The notes under the pieces were generated by a model. That model saw nothing but the letters and a program-made list of their open reading frames with translations. It searched no databases and had not been told where the DNA came from. Below, in pieces: positions 34,404-43,009 of a stretch of 64,000 bases of DNA (positions within the stretch are counted from its first letter, which is position 1; every line of letters starts with the position of its first letter). Source of the stretch: Pseudonocardia sp. C8 (GTDB lineage: Bacteria; Actinomycetota; Actinomycetes; Mycobacteriales; Pseudonocardiaceae); the NCBI RefSeq assembly GCF_014267175.1, contig NZ_JACMTR010000002.1, positions 632,001-696,000 on the forward strand. The letters run 5' to 3'. The translations under genes and the position numbers were made by a program.

Positions 34404-34418
34404 TAGGATTGTCGACAA
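34404..34418 (+). promoter_or_regulatory. Promoter/GntR operator 3, before the aminotransferase
   Basis: TAGGAT (34404-34409) fused to TTGTCGACAA (34409-34418), the same arrangement as before the racemase-like gene. TCGACAAC is repeated directly at 34412 and 34420, which may add a second half-site. Confidence 0.6.
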
Positions 34419-34502
34419 CTCGACAACTTCGCCGCCGACGGCTCGGGTCGACACCTCCCGGGGACCCGTCCGGAACCTCGACGCATCAGGAGCTGCGATC
34501 CC

Positions 34503-35759
34503 ATGGCACAGCTGTCCCCGCTGCTGAAGCAGGCCACCCCCGTCCAGGCAGCCCGCGGTGAGGGCGTCTACCTCTACGACACCGACGGGCGCCGGTTCCT
34601 CGACTTCACCGCGGGCATCGGCGTCACGTCGACCGGGCACTGCCACCCGGCGGTCGTGCAGGCGGCGCAGGACCAGGTCGGCACGCTGATCCACGGCCAG
34701 TACACGACGGTCATGCACCAGCCGCTGCTCCGGCTCGCCGACCGGATGGGTGAGGTCCTGCCGGAGGGCATCGACTCGGTGTTCTTCGCCAACTCCGGGT
34801 CCGAGGCCGTCGAGGCGGCGGTCCGGCTGGCCCGGCAGGCCACCGGCCGCCAGCTCGTCGTCGCGTTCGACGGCGGGTTCCACGGCCGCACGATGGGCGC
34901 GGCCGCGCTCACCACCTCCGGAGCCAAGATCCGGGCCGGGATCGGGCCGCTGATGGGTGGGGTCGCGTTCGCGCCGTTCCCGTACGCCTACCGCTACGGC
35001 TGGACCGAGGAGCAGGCCACCGAGTTCGCGCTGCGCGAGCTCGACCGGGCGCTGGCGAGCTCGGCGCCGGCGGCGGACGTCGCGGCGTTCATCGTCGAGC
35101 CGGTGCTCGGCGAGGGCGGCTACGTGCCGACCCCGCCGGCGTTCCTGCAGGGCCTGCGCGAGCGGGCCGACCGGCACGGCATCCTGCTGATCGCCGATGA
35201 GGTCCAGACCGGCTACGGCCGCACCGGCCGGTTCTGGGGCCACCAGCACGCCGAGGGCCTCGTCCCGGACATCATCGTCACCGCGAAGGGGCTCGCGTCC
35301 GGCTTCCCGCTGTCCGCCATCGCCGCCCCCAAGGCGATCATGGAGAAGGCCTGGCCGGGTTCGCAGGGCGGCACCTACGGCGGCAACGCCGTCGCCTGCG
35401 CGGCCGCGCTCGCGACCCTGGACGTCGTGCTGGGCGAGAACCTCGTCGAGAACGCGCGGGTGCAGGGCGAAAAGCTGCTCGCCGGCGTCCGCGAGTCCGC
35501 GCAGGGCCGGCCCCGGATCGGGGACGTCCGCGGGCGGGGCCTGATGGTCGGTATCGAACTCGTCGACGCCGAGGGTCGGCCGGACGGCGCGACCGCCGCG
35601 AAGGTGCACGCGGCCGCCGCCGAGCAGGGCCTGCTGCTGCTGACCTGCGGTGTCCACGGCAACGTCGTCCGCATGATCCCGCCGCTGGTGGTCACCGCCG
35701 AGCAGGTCGACGAGGGGCTCGCGCTCTGGACGAAGGCGCTCGACGCCGCGCTGGGATGA
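34503..35759 (+). CDS. Class III aminotransferase (4-aminobutyrate aminotransferase-like)
   Basis: A PLP enzyme, 418 aa, that moves an amino group from an omega- or beta-amino acid to a keto acid. The Schiff-base lysine is in IIVTAKGLASGFPLS; other family blocks are NSGSEAVEAAVRLAR, DGGFHGRTMGAA, the Asp in LLIADEVQTGYGRTG and GGTYGGNAVACAAA. Closest look is to GABA aminotransferase, but ornithine or beta-alanine types are possible. It is 526 bp after the AEC gene and has its own copy of the GntR operator, so it appears to belong to the island's regulon. AGGAG lies 11 nt before the ATG. Confidence 0.88.
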   Translation: MAQLSPLLKQATPVQAARGEGVYLYDTDGRRFLDFTAGIGVTSTGHCHPAVVQAAQDQVGTLIHGQYTTVMHQPLLRLADRMGEVLPEGIDSVFFANSGSEAVEAAVRLARQATGRQLVVAFDGGFHGRTMGAAALTTSGAKIRAGIGPLMGGVAFAPFPYAYRYGWTEEQATEFALRELDRALASSAPAADVAAFIVEPVLGEGGYVPTPPAFLQGLRERADRHGILLIADEVQTGYGRTGRFWGHQHAEGLVPDIIVTAKGLASGFPLSAIAAPKAIMEKAWPGSQGGTYGGNAVACAAALATLDVVLGENLVENARVQGEKLLAGVRESAQGRPRIGDVRGRGLMVGIELVDAEGRPDGATAAKVHAAAAEQGLLLLTCGVHGNVVRMIPPLVVTAEQVDEGLALWTKALDAALG

Positions 35760-35777
35760 GCACCTCCCGCGCGGGCA

Positions 35778-35818
35778 CGGACGGCCCCGCACCCCGGACC
35801 GGGGTGCGGGGCCGTCCG
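35778..35818. terminator. Strong bidirectional terminator
   Basis: A 20-bp inverted repeat (left arm 35778-35797, right arm 35799-35818) lies between the convergent aminotransferase and mrp genes. The arms are complementary throughout with a single central base, so the real loop is formed by opening the inner pairs. There is no T-run. Confidence 0.8.
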
Positions 35819-35823
35819 GTGTG

Positions 35824-36972
35824 TCAGCGCCCGACGGGGGAGATGTTGAGGCTCATCCCGGCCAGGCCGCGCGACCGCACGGTGAGCTTCTCCGCGACCG
35901 CGTCCAGGGCCTGGGCGGCGGCGGACTCCGGCGTGCCGAGCACGATCGGGACACCGGCGTCCCCGCCCTCGCGCAGCGCGACGTCCAGCGGGATCTGCCC
36001 GAGCAGCGGCACCGGGGCCCCGAGGATGCGGCTCAGCGAGTCGGCCACGATCTGCCCGCCGCCGGAGCCGAAGATCTCGTTGCGGGAGCCGTCGGGCATC
36101 TCCATCCACGACATGTTCTCGACGACGCCGGCCAGCCGCTGGCGGGTCTGCGTGGAGATAGCCCCGGCCCGCTCGGCGACCTCGGCCGCCGCCTGCTGCG
36201 GGGTGGTGACGACGAGCAGCTCCGCGTTCGGGACCAGCTGCGCGGTGGAGATCGCGACGTCGCCGGTGCCCGGGGGCAGGTCGAGCAGCAGCACGTCCAG
36301 GTCGCCCCAGTAGACGTCGGACAGGAACTGCTGCAGCGCGCGGTGCAGCATCGGCCCCCGCCACACGACCGGGGTGTTCCCGTCGGTGAACATGCCGATC
36401 GAGATGACCTTCACGCCGTGCGACTGCGGCGGCATGATCATGTTCTCGACCTTGGTCGGCCGGTCCGCCGCGCCGATCATGCGCGGGACCGAGTGACCGT
36501 AGATGTCGGCGTCGACCACGCCGACCTTCAGCCCGCGGCGCGCCATCGACGCGGCCAGGTTGACGGTGACCGAGGACTTGCCGACCCCGCCCTTGCCGGA
36601 GGCGACGCAGTAGACGCGGGTCAGCGAGCCGGGCTGAGCGAACGGGATCACGGGCTCGTCGGCGTCGCCGCGGAGCGACCGGCGCAGCTCGGTGCGCTGC
36701 TCGTCGCTCATCACGTCGAGCTCGACCTCGACCCGCTCGACTCCCGCGACCTTCGAGACGGCCTCGGTGACCCGCGACGTGATGGTCTCGCGCATCGGGC
36801 AGCCGGCGACGGTCAGGTACACGCCGACCTCGGCCAGCCCGTCGGCGGACACGGCGACGCTCTTGACCATCCCCAGCTCGGTGATCGGCTTGTGGATCTC
36901 CGGGTCCTCGACGGTGCCGAGTGCGGCGCGCACGGCCTCCTCGACGGTGCTGGTGCTGCCGGTGACGGACAT
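35824..36972 (-). CDS. mrp: Mrp/NBP35 family P-loop ATPase
   Basis: Mrp proteins carry iron-sulfur clusters to target apoproteins. The 382-aa protein has an N-terminal MIP18-like domain (PEIHKPITELGM, then AGCPMRETI) and a deviant Walker A SGKGGVGKS (residues 125-133), DADIYGHSVP and LPPGTGDVAIST. The CxxC cluster motif of many Mrp proteins is not present (ENMSWMEMPDGS is read instead), which is also my recollection of the mycobacterial homologue Rv1229c. It starts the conserved mrp to corA block. An AAGAGG precedes the ATG. Confidence 0.92.
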   Translation of the reverse strand: MSVTGSTSTVEEAVRAALGTVEDPEIHKPITELGMVKSVAVSADGLAEVGVYLTVAGCPMRETITSRVTEAVSKVAGVERVEVELDVMSDEQRTELRRSLRGDADEPVIPFAQPGSLTRVYCVASGKGGVGKSSVTVNLAASMARRGLKVGVVDADIYGHSVPRMIGAADRPTKVENMIMPPQSHGVKVISIGMFTDGNTPVVWRGPMLHRALQQFLSDVYWGDLDVLLLDLPPGTGDVAISTAQLVPNAELLVVTTPQQAAAEVAERAGAISTQTRQRLAGVVENMSWMEMPDGSRNEIFGSGGGQIVADSLSRILGAPVPLLGQIPLDVALREGGDAGVPIVLGTPESAAAQALDAVAEKLTVRSRGLAGMSLNISPVGR

Positions 36973-37077
36973 GAGCTTCTACGACCTCTTTCTCTCGCGG
37001 CACCCCCCATGCTACGTGGGCGTGCGGCACGGTCCGCGTGTCTGCCTCGGCCACCGGGGATCTGAGAACATCGTCCG

Positions 37078-37563
37078 GTGATGGAGGAGACGGTCGGCGC
37101 CCCGGAACGCGAGGGCCCGGGGCGGCGGCGCGTCGTCCCGAGCCCCGCCGAGCTCGCGTCCTGGCGTTCGTTCCTGCGCGCCCACGCCGGCATCACCAAG
37201 CAGCTCGAGAGCGAGCTCGAGGACGAGCAGCAGATCTCCCTGGCGACCTACGACGTGCTGGTCCAGCTCGCCGAGGCACCGGGACGCCGGCTGCGGATGA
37301 CCGAGCTGGCCGACGCGGTCCTGCTGTCCCGGTCCGGGGTGACCCGCCTGGTGGACCGGCTGGAACGGATCGGCCTGGTCTCCCGGGCGAAGGTGGCCGC
37401 CGACGGGCGCGGGGTCACCGCCCGGCTGACCGACGCCGGCTACGAACGGCTGCGGATCGCGGCGACCACCCACCTGCGGGGGATCCGGCGGCACTTCGCC
37501 GAGCGGCTCGACCCCGACGACCTGGCCGACCTCGAACGGATCTGCCGCAAGCTCATCCCCTGA
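37078..37563 (+). CDS. MarR-family regulator
   Basis: A dimeric winged-helix regulator, 161 aa. A helical N-terminus (LASWRSFLRAHAGITKQLES) is followed by the wHTH (LRMTELADAVLLSRSGVTRLVDRLERIGLV) and the beta wing with VAADGRGVTARLTDAG. The C-terminal dimer helices follow. GTG 37078 lies 6 nt after GAACAT; ATG 37081 is the alternative. It overlaps the convergent DUF1003 gene by 11 bp. Its targets are unknown; it is divergent from mrp. Confidence 0.88.
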   Translation: MMEETVGAPEREGPGRRRVVPSPAELASWRSFLRAHAGITKQLESELEDEQQISLATYDVLVQLAEAPGRRLRMTELADAVLLSRSGVTRLVDRLERIGLVSRAKVAADGRGVTARLTDAGYERLRIAATTHLRGIRRHFAERLDPDDLADLERICRKLIP

Positions 37564-38098
37564 AGCGTTCCCGCTTCCGGGGCTGCTTGCGGTCCGCCGG
37601 TGGCGGGCCGCTGCCGGCGGCGGCCCGGGCCACCGCGTCGTCCAGCCGCTCGGACAGCTTCTCCAGCTCGCCGCGCAGGTAGTCCCGGCTCGCCGTCTCC
37701 CCGACGGCGAGCCGCAGCGCGGCCAGCTCCCGGGCCAGGAACTCGGTGTCGGCCTTCGTCCGCTCGGCCCGGCGCCGGTCCTCGTCCAGCGCGACCCGGT
37801 CCCGGTCGTCCTGCCGGTTCTGCGCCAGCAGGATCAGCGGTGCCGCGTACGCGGCCTGGGTCGAGAACGCCAGGTTCAGCAGGATGAACGGGTACGGGTC
37901 CCACCGGCCCCACCAGCCGACCAGGTTCAGCACGATCCACACCACCACGACGATGGTCTGCATGGCCAGGAACCGGCCCGTCCCGAGGAAGCGGGCGATC
38001 CGCTCGGACAGCCGGGCGAAGCCGTCCGGATCGACCTCGAAGCGGCGCCGCCCCACCCGCGGCTGGTCCAGCCGCCGTCCTCCACCGGCCTCAGGCAC
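37553..38098 (-). CDS. DUF1003 membrane protein
   Basis: A 181-aa protein with two close membrane segments (LAMQTIVVVVWIVLNLVGWW and PFILLNLAFSTQAAYAAPLILL), the DUF1003 core, and a C-terminal coiled coil (DRDRVALDEDRRRAERTKAD). The equivalent mycobacterial gene is Rv1231c; function is unknown. GTG 38098 overlaps the stop of the MgtE-N/CBS gene by 8 bp, so the two are coupled. Other nearby starts (38101, 38113) are possible. Confidence 0.85.
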   Translation of the reverse strand: MPEAGGGRRLDQPRVGRRRFEVDPDGFARLSERIARFLGTGRFLAMQTIVVVVWIVLNLVGWWGRWDPYPFILLNLAFSTQAAYAAPLILLAQNRQDDRDRVALDEDRRRAERTKADTEFLARELAALRLAVGETASRDYLRGELEKLSERLDDAVARAAAGSGPPPADRKQPRKRERFRG

Positions 38099-39449
38099 CA
38101 CGCACCCCCGCATCGCTCGCACCGTCGCCGGACCCGCCGTCCCCGCTGCCGTCCGTGCTGCCGTCCGTGCTGCCGTTCCCGCTGCCGTCCCCGCCGGCGC
38201 GGTGCCCGTCGGCGGGCGCGAGGTCGCGGTCCCGCCAGCCCTGCGGCAGCAGGTGGTCCAGCACGTCGTCGACGGTGACCGCGCCGAGCAGGTGGTTCTC
38301 GGCGTCCACGACCGGGCCGGCCACGAGGTTGTAGGAGGCGAACCAGCGGGTCACCTCGCCGAGCCCGACCTCGGGCCCGAGCTGCGGCAGCTCGGTGTCC
38401 ACCATCCCGGCCACCAGCTCGAACGGCGCCGCCCGCAGCAGCTGCTGGGCGTGCACGCACCCGAGGTAGCGCCCGGTCGGGGTGGCCGTCGGTGGCCGGA
38501 CGACGAACACCATCGACGCCAGCGCGGGCGGCACCTCCGGGTTGCGGACCCGGGCCAGGGCCTCCGCGACCGTCGCGTCCGGCGCCAGGGTGATCGGCTC
38601 CGGGGTCATCAGGCCGCCCGCGGTGTCCCACTCGTAGCGCATCAGCCGGCGCACCGGCTCCGACTCGCCGGGCTCCATGAGCTCCAGCAGCCGGCCGGCC
38701 TCGTCGTCGGACAGCTCGCCGAGCAGGTCGGCGGCGTCGTCCGGGCTCATCGCCTCCAGCACGTCGGCCGCCCGGTCGTGGCCCAGGTAGGTCAGCAGCT
38801 CGCGCTGGTCGGCCTCGGACAGCTCCTCGAAGACGTCGGCGAGGCGCTCGTCGTCGAGGGCGTCGACGACCTGCCGCTGGCGCTCGTCGGGCAGCCGGGA
38901 CAGGGCCGCCGCCACGTCGGCGGGCCGCATCGTGTCGAACACCGCGAGCAGCCGGTCGGCGCCCTGGGTGGCGGCGACGTCCAGGCCGGACACGGCCTCC
39001 CACGCGTACACCTCGACCCGCGCCCGCCGCGAGAGCCGGGTCCGGCGGAACCGCACCGCGACCCGGGTCACGACCCGGTCCCGGGTGCGGGCCGGTTCGA
39101 TCGCGACGTCGACGACGACCCCCTCAGCCCCGGACTCGCGCACGGTGACCGTCGAGTTCAGCAGCTCGCCCAGCACCAGGGTCTCGTTGGGGCGCTTGTC
39201 GAAGCCGCGCAGGTTCACCGACCCGCTCGCGAGGGTCACCGCCGAGGGCGCCACGTCGGCCACCCGGAGCATCGGCACGAATATGCTGCGCCGCGCGGAC
39301 AGGTCCACGACCAGGCCCAGCACCCGGGGCGGGCGGCTGTCGACCCGCAGCGACACGACGACGTCGCGGACCTTCCCGATGTGCTCGCCGTCCGGGCCGA
39401 GCACGGCCAGGCCCGCCATCCGCGCGACGAACACCCGTGCCGAGGCCAT
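38091..39449 (-). CDS. MgtE N-terminal/CBS domain protein without a channel
   Basis: This 452-aa soluble protein has an N-terminal PRC-barrel-like part (LAVLGPDGEHIGKVRDVVVSL), a MgtE intracellular domain of helical repeats (DVAAALSRLPDERQRQVVDALD and LGELSDDEAGRLLELM), two CBS domains (around residues 290-400) and a Gly/Ser/Asp tail. MgtE normally adds a magnesium channel; here no membrane segments follow, so it may be a sensor. Mycobacteria have the same gene (Rv1232c). ATG 39449 lies 6 nt after TAGGCT. Coupled to DUF1003. Confidence 0.87.
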   Translation of the reverse strand: MASARVFVARMAGLAVLGPDGEHIGKVRDVVVSLRVDSRPPRVLGLVVDLSARRSIFVPMLRVADVAPSAVTLASGSVNLRGFDKRPNETLVLGELLNSTVTVRESGAEGVVVDVAIEPARTRDRVVTRVAVRFRRTRLSRRARVEVYAWEAVSGLDVAATQGADRLLAVFDTMRPADVAAALSRLPDERQRQVVDALDDERLADVFEELSEADQRELLTYLGHDRAADVLEAMSPDDAADLLGELSDDEAGRLLELMEPGESEPVRRLMRYEWDTAGGLMTPEPITLAPDATVAEALARVRNPEVPPALASMVFVVRPPTATPTGRYLGCVHAQQLLRAAPFELVAGMVDTELPQLGPEVGLGEVTRWFASYNLVAGPVVDAENHLLGAVTVDDVLDHLLPQGWRDRDLAPADGHRAGGDGSGNGSTDGSTDGSGDGGSGDGASDAGVRGA

Positions 39450-39455
39450 GCCGCG

Positions 39456-39461
39456 AGCCTA
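39456..39461 (-). promoter_or_regulatory. Candidate -10 box of the MgtE-N/CBS gene
   Basis: TAGGCT on the minus strand, 6 nt before the ATG; suggests a leaderless message. Confidence 0.4.
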
Positions 39462-39508
39462 TGCCCGCCGGGGAGGACGGGCCCGCCGGGCGCGCTCGGC
39501 CGGGTGAT

Positions 39509-39514
39509 TAGGCT
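39509..39514 (+). promoter_or_regulatory. Candidate -10 box of the PhzF-like gene
   Basis: TAGGCT, 8 nt before the GTG at 39523. Together with the box at 39456 it makes a compact divergent promoter pair. Confidence 0.4.
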
Positions 39515-39522
39515 GCGCCCAC

Positions 39523-40476
39523 GTGAGCGAGCCCCGCAGCGACCTCCCCGACGGACCGGACGGCGACACCGGGCACGTGCCAGTCCCCGACCCCCTCCGC
39601 TACGACGTCGTCGACGTCTTCACCGACCGCCCCTACGCGGGCAACCCGCTGGCCGTCGTGCACGGCGCCGAGGCGCTCTCCACGGCCCGGATGCAGGCCA
39701 TCGCGGCCGAGTTCAACCTGTCGGAGACCACGTTCCCGCTGCCACCGACCGGCGACGGCGACGAGTGCGCCGACTACCGGGTGCGGATCTTCACCCCGAA
39801 GCGGGAGCTGCCGTTCGCCGGGCACCCGAGCGTCGGCACCGCGTGGGTGCTCGCCCGCGACGGCGTGATCGGCCACGGCGACCGCGTCCAGGAGTGCGGG
39901 GCCGGGCTGCTGCCGGTCCACGTCGACGGCACCGGTGCCCGCGTCGAGGGCGGCGCCCCGTCGGTCGGCGCGGAGCTGGACGCGGTCCGGCTGGCGGCCG
40001 CGCTCGGCCTCGGCCCGGAGGACGTCGACGGCGCCGCCGTGCCCGGGATCGCCGGTGCCGGCACGGACTTCGCGATCCTGCTGGTGCGCCCGGACGCCGT
40101 CGCCCGCGCCGTGCCGGACCCGGCAGCGCTGGCCGCGGCGACCGGCGGGGCGGCGACCGGGCTGCTGGTCGCCGCCGTCGACGCCGCCGCCGAGCGGGTG
40201 CACGCCCGGATGTTCGGCATCGGGATCGGCGTCCCCGAGGACCCGGCGACCGGGTCGGCGGCCGTCGCGCTGGGCGTGTTCCTGGCCGACCGCGGCCTGG
40301 TCGGCGACGACGGCGACCACACGTTCGTCGTCACCCAGGGCGTCGAGATGGGACGGCCCTCGACGCTGCACGCGGGCGTGCGCACCGCGGGCGGCCGGGC
40401 CGTCGCCACCTGGGTCGGCGGGACCGTCGCCGCCGTGGCCACAGGTTCCCTCACCCCGCCTCCCGAAACCGGGTGA
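39523..40476 (+). CDS. PhzF-family isomerase-like protein
   Basis: PhzF-type enzymes are cofactor-free isomerases/epimerases with two related domains. The 317-aa protein has the catalytic Glu in AEFNLSETTF (around residue 69), FTPKRELPFAGHPSVGTAW, and the second-domain block EDPATGSAAVALG, all family marks. The acidic first 25 residues are not part of the fold. GTG 39523 follows TAGGCT by 8 nt. The substrate is unknown; only a few family members have one. Confidence 0.9.
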   Translation: MSEPRSDLPDGPDGDTGHVPVPDPLRYDVVDVFTDRPYAGNPLAVVHGAEALSTARMQAIAAEFNLSETTFPLPPTGDGDECADYRVRIFTPKRELPFAGHPSVGTAWVLARDGVIGHGDRVQECGAGLLPVHVDGTGARVEGGAPSVGAELDAVRLAAALGLGPEDVDGAAVPGIAGAGTDFAILLVRPDAVARAVPDPAALAAATGGAATGLLVAAVDAAAERVHARMFGIGIGVPEDPATGSAAVALGVFLADRGLVGDDGDHTFVVTQGVEMGRPSTLHAGVRTAGGRAVATWVGGTVAAVATGSLTPPPETG

Positions 40477-40625
40477 CTCGCGGGTAACCCGGGCTGACCT
40501 CCGGCGGGTGAGAAACCAATCACCTGGACGGGGCGATCGTCGGGCGGTCGTGCCAGCATCACCCTCAGCCCGGACGCCCGCCGTCGCGCACGGCGGGTGA
40601 GACGAACTCGACGAGGAGCCTGCCC

Positions 40626-41585
40626 GTGAGCACCACCCTCCGCGCCCGCCGGTCCTGCCTGGCCGTGCCCGGCTCGAGCCAGAAGTTCATCGACAAGGCA
40701 CGCTCGCTGAACTCCGACCAGGTGTTCCTGGACCTGGAGGACGCCTGCGCCCCGCTGGCCAAGCCGGACGCCCGCAAGACGATCGTGGCGGCGCTGAACG
40801 AGGGCGGCTGGGGCGAGAAGATCCGGGTCGTCCGGGTCAACGACTGGACCACCGAGTGGACCTACCGCGACGTCGTCGAGGTCGTGGAGGGCGCCGGGTC
40901 GAACCTGGACGCGATCATGCTGCCGAAGGTGCAGACCCCGGAGCAGGTCGTGGCCCTGGACCTGCTGATGACCCAGATCGAGAAGACCATGGGCTACGAG
41001 GTCGGCAGGATCGGCATCGAGGCGCAGATCGAGAACGCGCTCGGCCTCACCAACGTCAACGCGATCGCCACGGCGTCCCCCCGGGTCGAGACGATCATCT
41101 TCGGCCCGGCCGACTTCATGGCGTCGATCAACATGAAGTCGCTGGTCGTCGGCGAGCAGCCGCCCGGCTACGACGTCGGCGACGCCTACCACCACATCCT
41201 CATGGCGATCCTCATGGCCGCCCGCGCGCACGACAAGCAGGCCATCGACGGCCCGTACCTGCAGATCAAGGACGTCGACGGGTTCACCCGGGTGGCCGGC
41301 CGCGCGGCCGCGCTGGGCTTCGACGGCAAGTGGGTCCTGCACCCGAGCCAGATCGATGCCGCGAACGAGACGTTCTCGCCGTCGCAGGAGGACTTCGACC
41401 ACGCCGAGAACATCCTCGACGCCTACGAGTGGTTCACCTCGGAGGCCGGCGGCAAGAAGGGCGCCGCGATGCTCGGTGACGAGATGATCGACGAGGCCAG
41501 CCGCAAGATGGCCCTGGTGATCTCGGGCAAGGGCCGCGCCGCGGGCATGACCCGCACCGACCGGTGGACCCCGCCGGAGTCCTGA
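40626..41585 (+). CDS. HpcH/HpaI aldolase/CitE-like CoA ester lyase
   Basis: A magnesium-dependent lyase that cleaves or forms beta-hydroxyacyl-CoA bonds (malyl-, citramalyl- or HMG-CoA type), 319 aa. It has SCLAVPGSSQKFIDKA at the start, the metal-site VFLDLEDACAP, then RVNDWTTEWTYRD, PKVQTPEQV and the second-metal IEAQIENALG. GTG 40626 follows GAGGAG. It is followed by an acyl-CoA dehydrogenase after 45 bp and a MaoC hydratase lies at 46095. The same three types form a leucine-degradation-like set in mycobacteria (Rv2498c-Rv2500c). Confidence 0.9.
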   Translation: MSTTLRARRSCLAVPGSSQKFIDKARSLNSDQVFLDLEDACAPLAKPDARKTIVAALNEGGWGEKIRVVRVNDWTTEWTYRDVVEVVEGAGSNLDAIMLPKVQTPEQVVALDLLMTQIEKTMGYEVGRIGIEAQIENALGLTNVNAIATASPRVETIIFGPADFMASINMKSLVVGEQPPGYDVGDAYHHILMAILMAARAHDKQAIDGPYLQIKDVDGFTRVAGRAAALGFDGKWVLHPSQIDAANETFSPSQEDFDHAENILDAYEWFTSEAGGKKGAAMLGDEMIDEASRKMALVISGKGRAAGMTRTDRWTPPES

Positions 41586-41630
41586 GCGGCCCCGCGCACC
41601 GCTGACCACCGACGTTCAGGAGGAACCACC

Positions 41631-42824
41631 ATGGCCCGGCTCGCCCAGACCGCCGGCTTGACCGACATCCAGCAGGAGATCCTCTCCACCGTCCGCTCGT
41701 TCGTGGACAAGGAGATCATCCCGCACGCCACGGCGCTGGAGCACGAGGACGCCTACCCGCAGGACATCGTCGACGGGATGAAGGAGATGGGGCTGTTCGG
41801 CCTCATGATCCCGGAGGAGTACGGCGGCCTCGGCGAGTCGCTGCTGACCTACGCGCTGGTCGTCGAGGAGATCGCGCGCGGTTGGATGAGCGTCTCCGGT
41901 GTGATCAACACGCACTTCATCGTCGCCTACATGCTCCGCCAGCACGGCACGCAGGCGCAGAAGGAGCGCTACCTGCCGAAGATGGCCACGGGCGAGACCC
42001 GCGGCTCGTTCTCGATGTCCGAGCCGGACCTGGGCTCGGACGTCGCCGCGATCAAGACCAGGGCCGTGCAGGACGGTGACGACTACGTCATCGACGGCGC
42101 GAAGATGTGGCTGACCAACGGCGGCACGTCGAACCTGACCGCGGTGCTGGTCAAGACCGACGAGGGCGCCGAGAAGGCGCACCAGAACCTGACGACGTTC
42201 CTGGTCGAGAAGCCGGTGGGCTACGGCGAGGTCGCGCCCGGCCTCATCGTGCCCGGCAAGATCGACAAGATGGGCTACAAGGGCGTGGACACCACCGAGA
42301 TGGTGTTCAAGGGCCACCGGATCTCCGGCGAGCAGATCCTCGGCGGGGAGCGCGGCAAGGGCTTCGCCCACATGATGGACGGCGTCGAGGTCGGCCGGGT
42401 CAACGTCGCCGCCCGCGCGTGCGGCATCGCGATCCGTGCCTTCGAGCTCGGTGTCGAGTACGCCCAGCAGCGCTCCACGTTCGGCAAGCCGATCGTGCAG
42501 CACCAGGCCATCGCGTTCAAGATCGCCGAGATGGCGACCAAGGTCGAGGCCGCGCACCTGATGATGGTCAACGCGGCCCGGCTGAAGGACCGCGGTGAGC
42601 GCAACGACGTCGAGGCGGGCATGGCCAAGATGCTCGCCTCGGAGTACTGCAAGGAGGTCACCGAGGAGGCGTTCCGCATCCACGGCGGCTACGGCTACTC
42701 CAAGGAGTACGAGATCGAGCGGCTCATGCGCGAGGCGCCGTTCCTGCTCATCGGCGAGGGCACCTCGGAGATCCAGAAGACGATCATCTCGAAGGGCCTG
42801 CTGCGCGACTACAAGCTGCGGTAG
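41631..42824 (+). CDS. Acyl-CoA dehydrogenase
   Basis: An FAD enzyme, 397 aa, that introduces the alpha-beta double bond in an acyl-CoA, probably a short branched or dicarboxyl-type one. It has MIPEEYGGLGES, GSFSMSEPDLGSDVAAI for FAD and substrate, MWLTNGG, RSTFGKPIVQHQAI, and the C-terminal GGYGYSKEYEIERLMREA with the catalytic region. A strong GGAGGA precedes the ATG. Coupled with the CoA ester lyase upstream; a terminator follows at 42835. Confidence 0.93.
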   Translation: MARLAQTAGLTDIQQEILSTVRSFVDKEIIPHATALEHEDAYPQDIVDGMKEMGLFGLMIPEEYGGLGESLLTYALVVEEIARGWMSVSGVINTHFIVAYMLRQHGTQAQKERYLPKMATGETRGSFSMSEPDLGSDVAAIKTRAVQDGDDYVIDGAKMWLTNGGTSNLTAVLVKTDEGAEKAHQNLTTFLVEKPVGYGEVAPGLIVPGKIDKMGYKGVDTTEMVFKGHRISGEQILGGERGKGFAHMMDGVEVGRVNVAARACGIAIRAFELGVEYAQQRSTFGKPIVQHQAIAFKIAEMATKVEAAHLMMVNAARLKDRGERNDVEAGMAKMLASEYCKEVTEEAFRIHGGYGYSKEYEIERLMREAPFLLIGEGTSEIQKTIISKGLLRDYKLR

Positions 42825-42834
42825 CGGTCACCCC

Positions 42835-42875
42835 GACGGCCCCGTCACCCGGCGATCCCGGGCGGCGGGGCCGTC
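42835..42875 (+). terminator. Terminator after the acyl-CoA dehydrogenase
   Basis: GACGGCCCCG (42835-42844) and CGGGGCCGTC (42866-42875) form a 10-bp stem around a 21-nt loop, 10 bp after the stop. The loop itself contains a CCCGG/CCGGG pairing. Confidence 0.65.
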
Positions 42876-43009
42876 CGTCGTCGCGACGCGGCCACGGTCG
42901 CGGGACATGGCCGACACGATCCCTGCGTCGTCGCTAGGCTCGCCGGGCACACCGGGCGGCCGTCGATCGTTGTTCCGGTAGCGAAGCGGACGTTCACGAG
43001 GAGTACGCC

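Larger units (their letters stand above)
33977..34502. other. Intergenic region with repeats and promoter of the aminotransferase
   Basis: No gene is supported in these 526 bp. They hold one repeat copy at 34023-34036, the 309-bp MITE-like element (34058-34366) and the TAGGATTGTCGACAA promoter/operator (34404-34418). A short minus-strand frame inside (34116 upward) has no start signal and overlaps the repeats, so it is not called. Confidence 0.65.
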
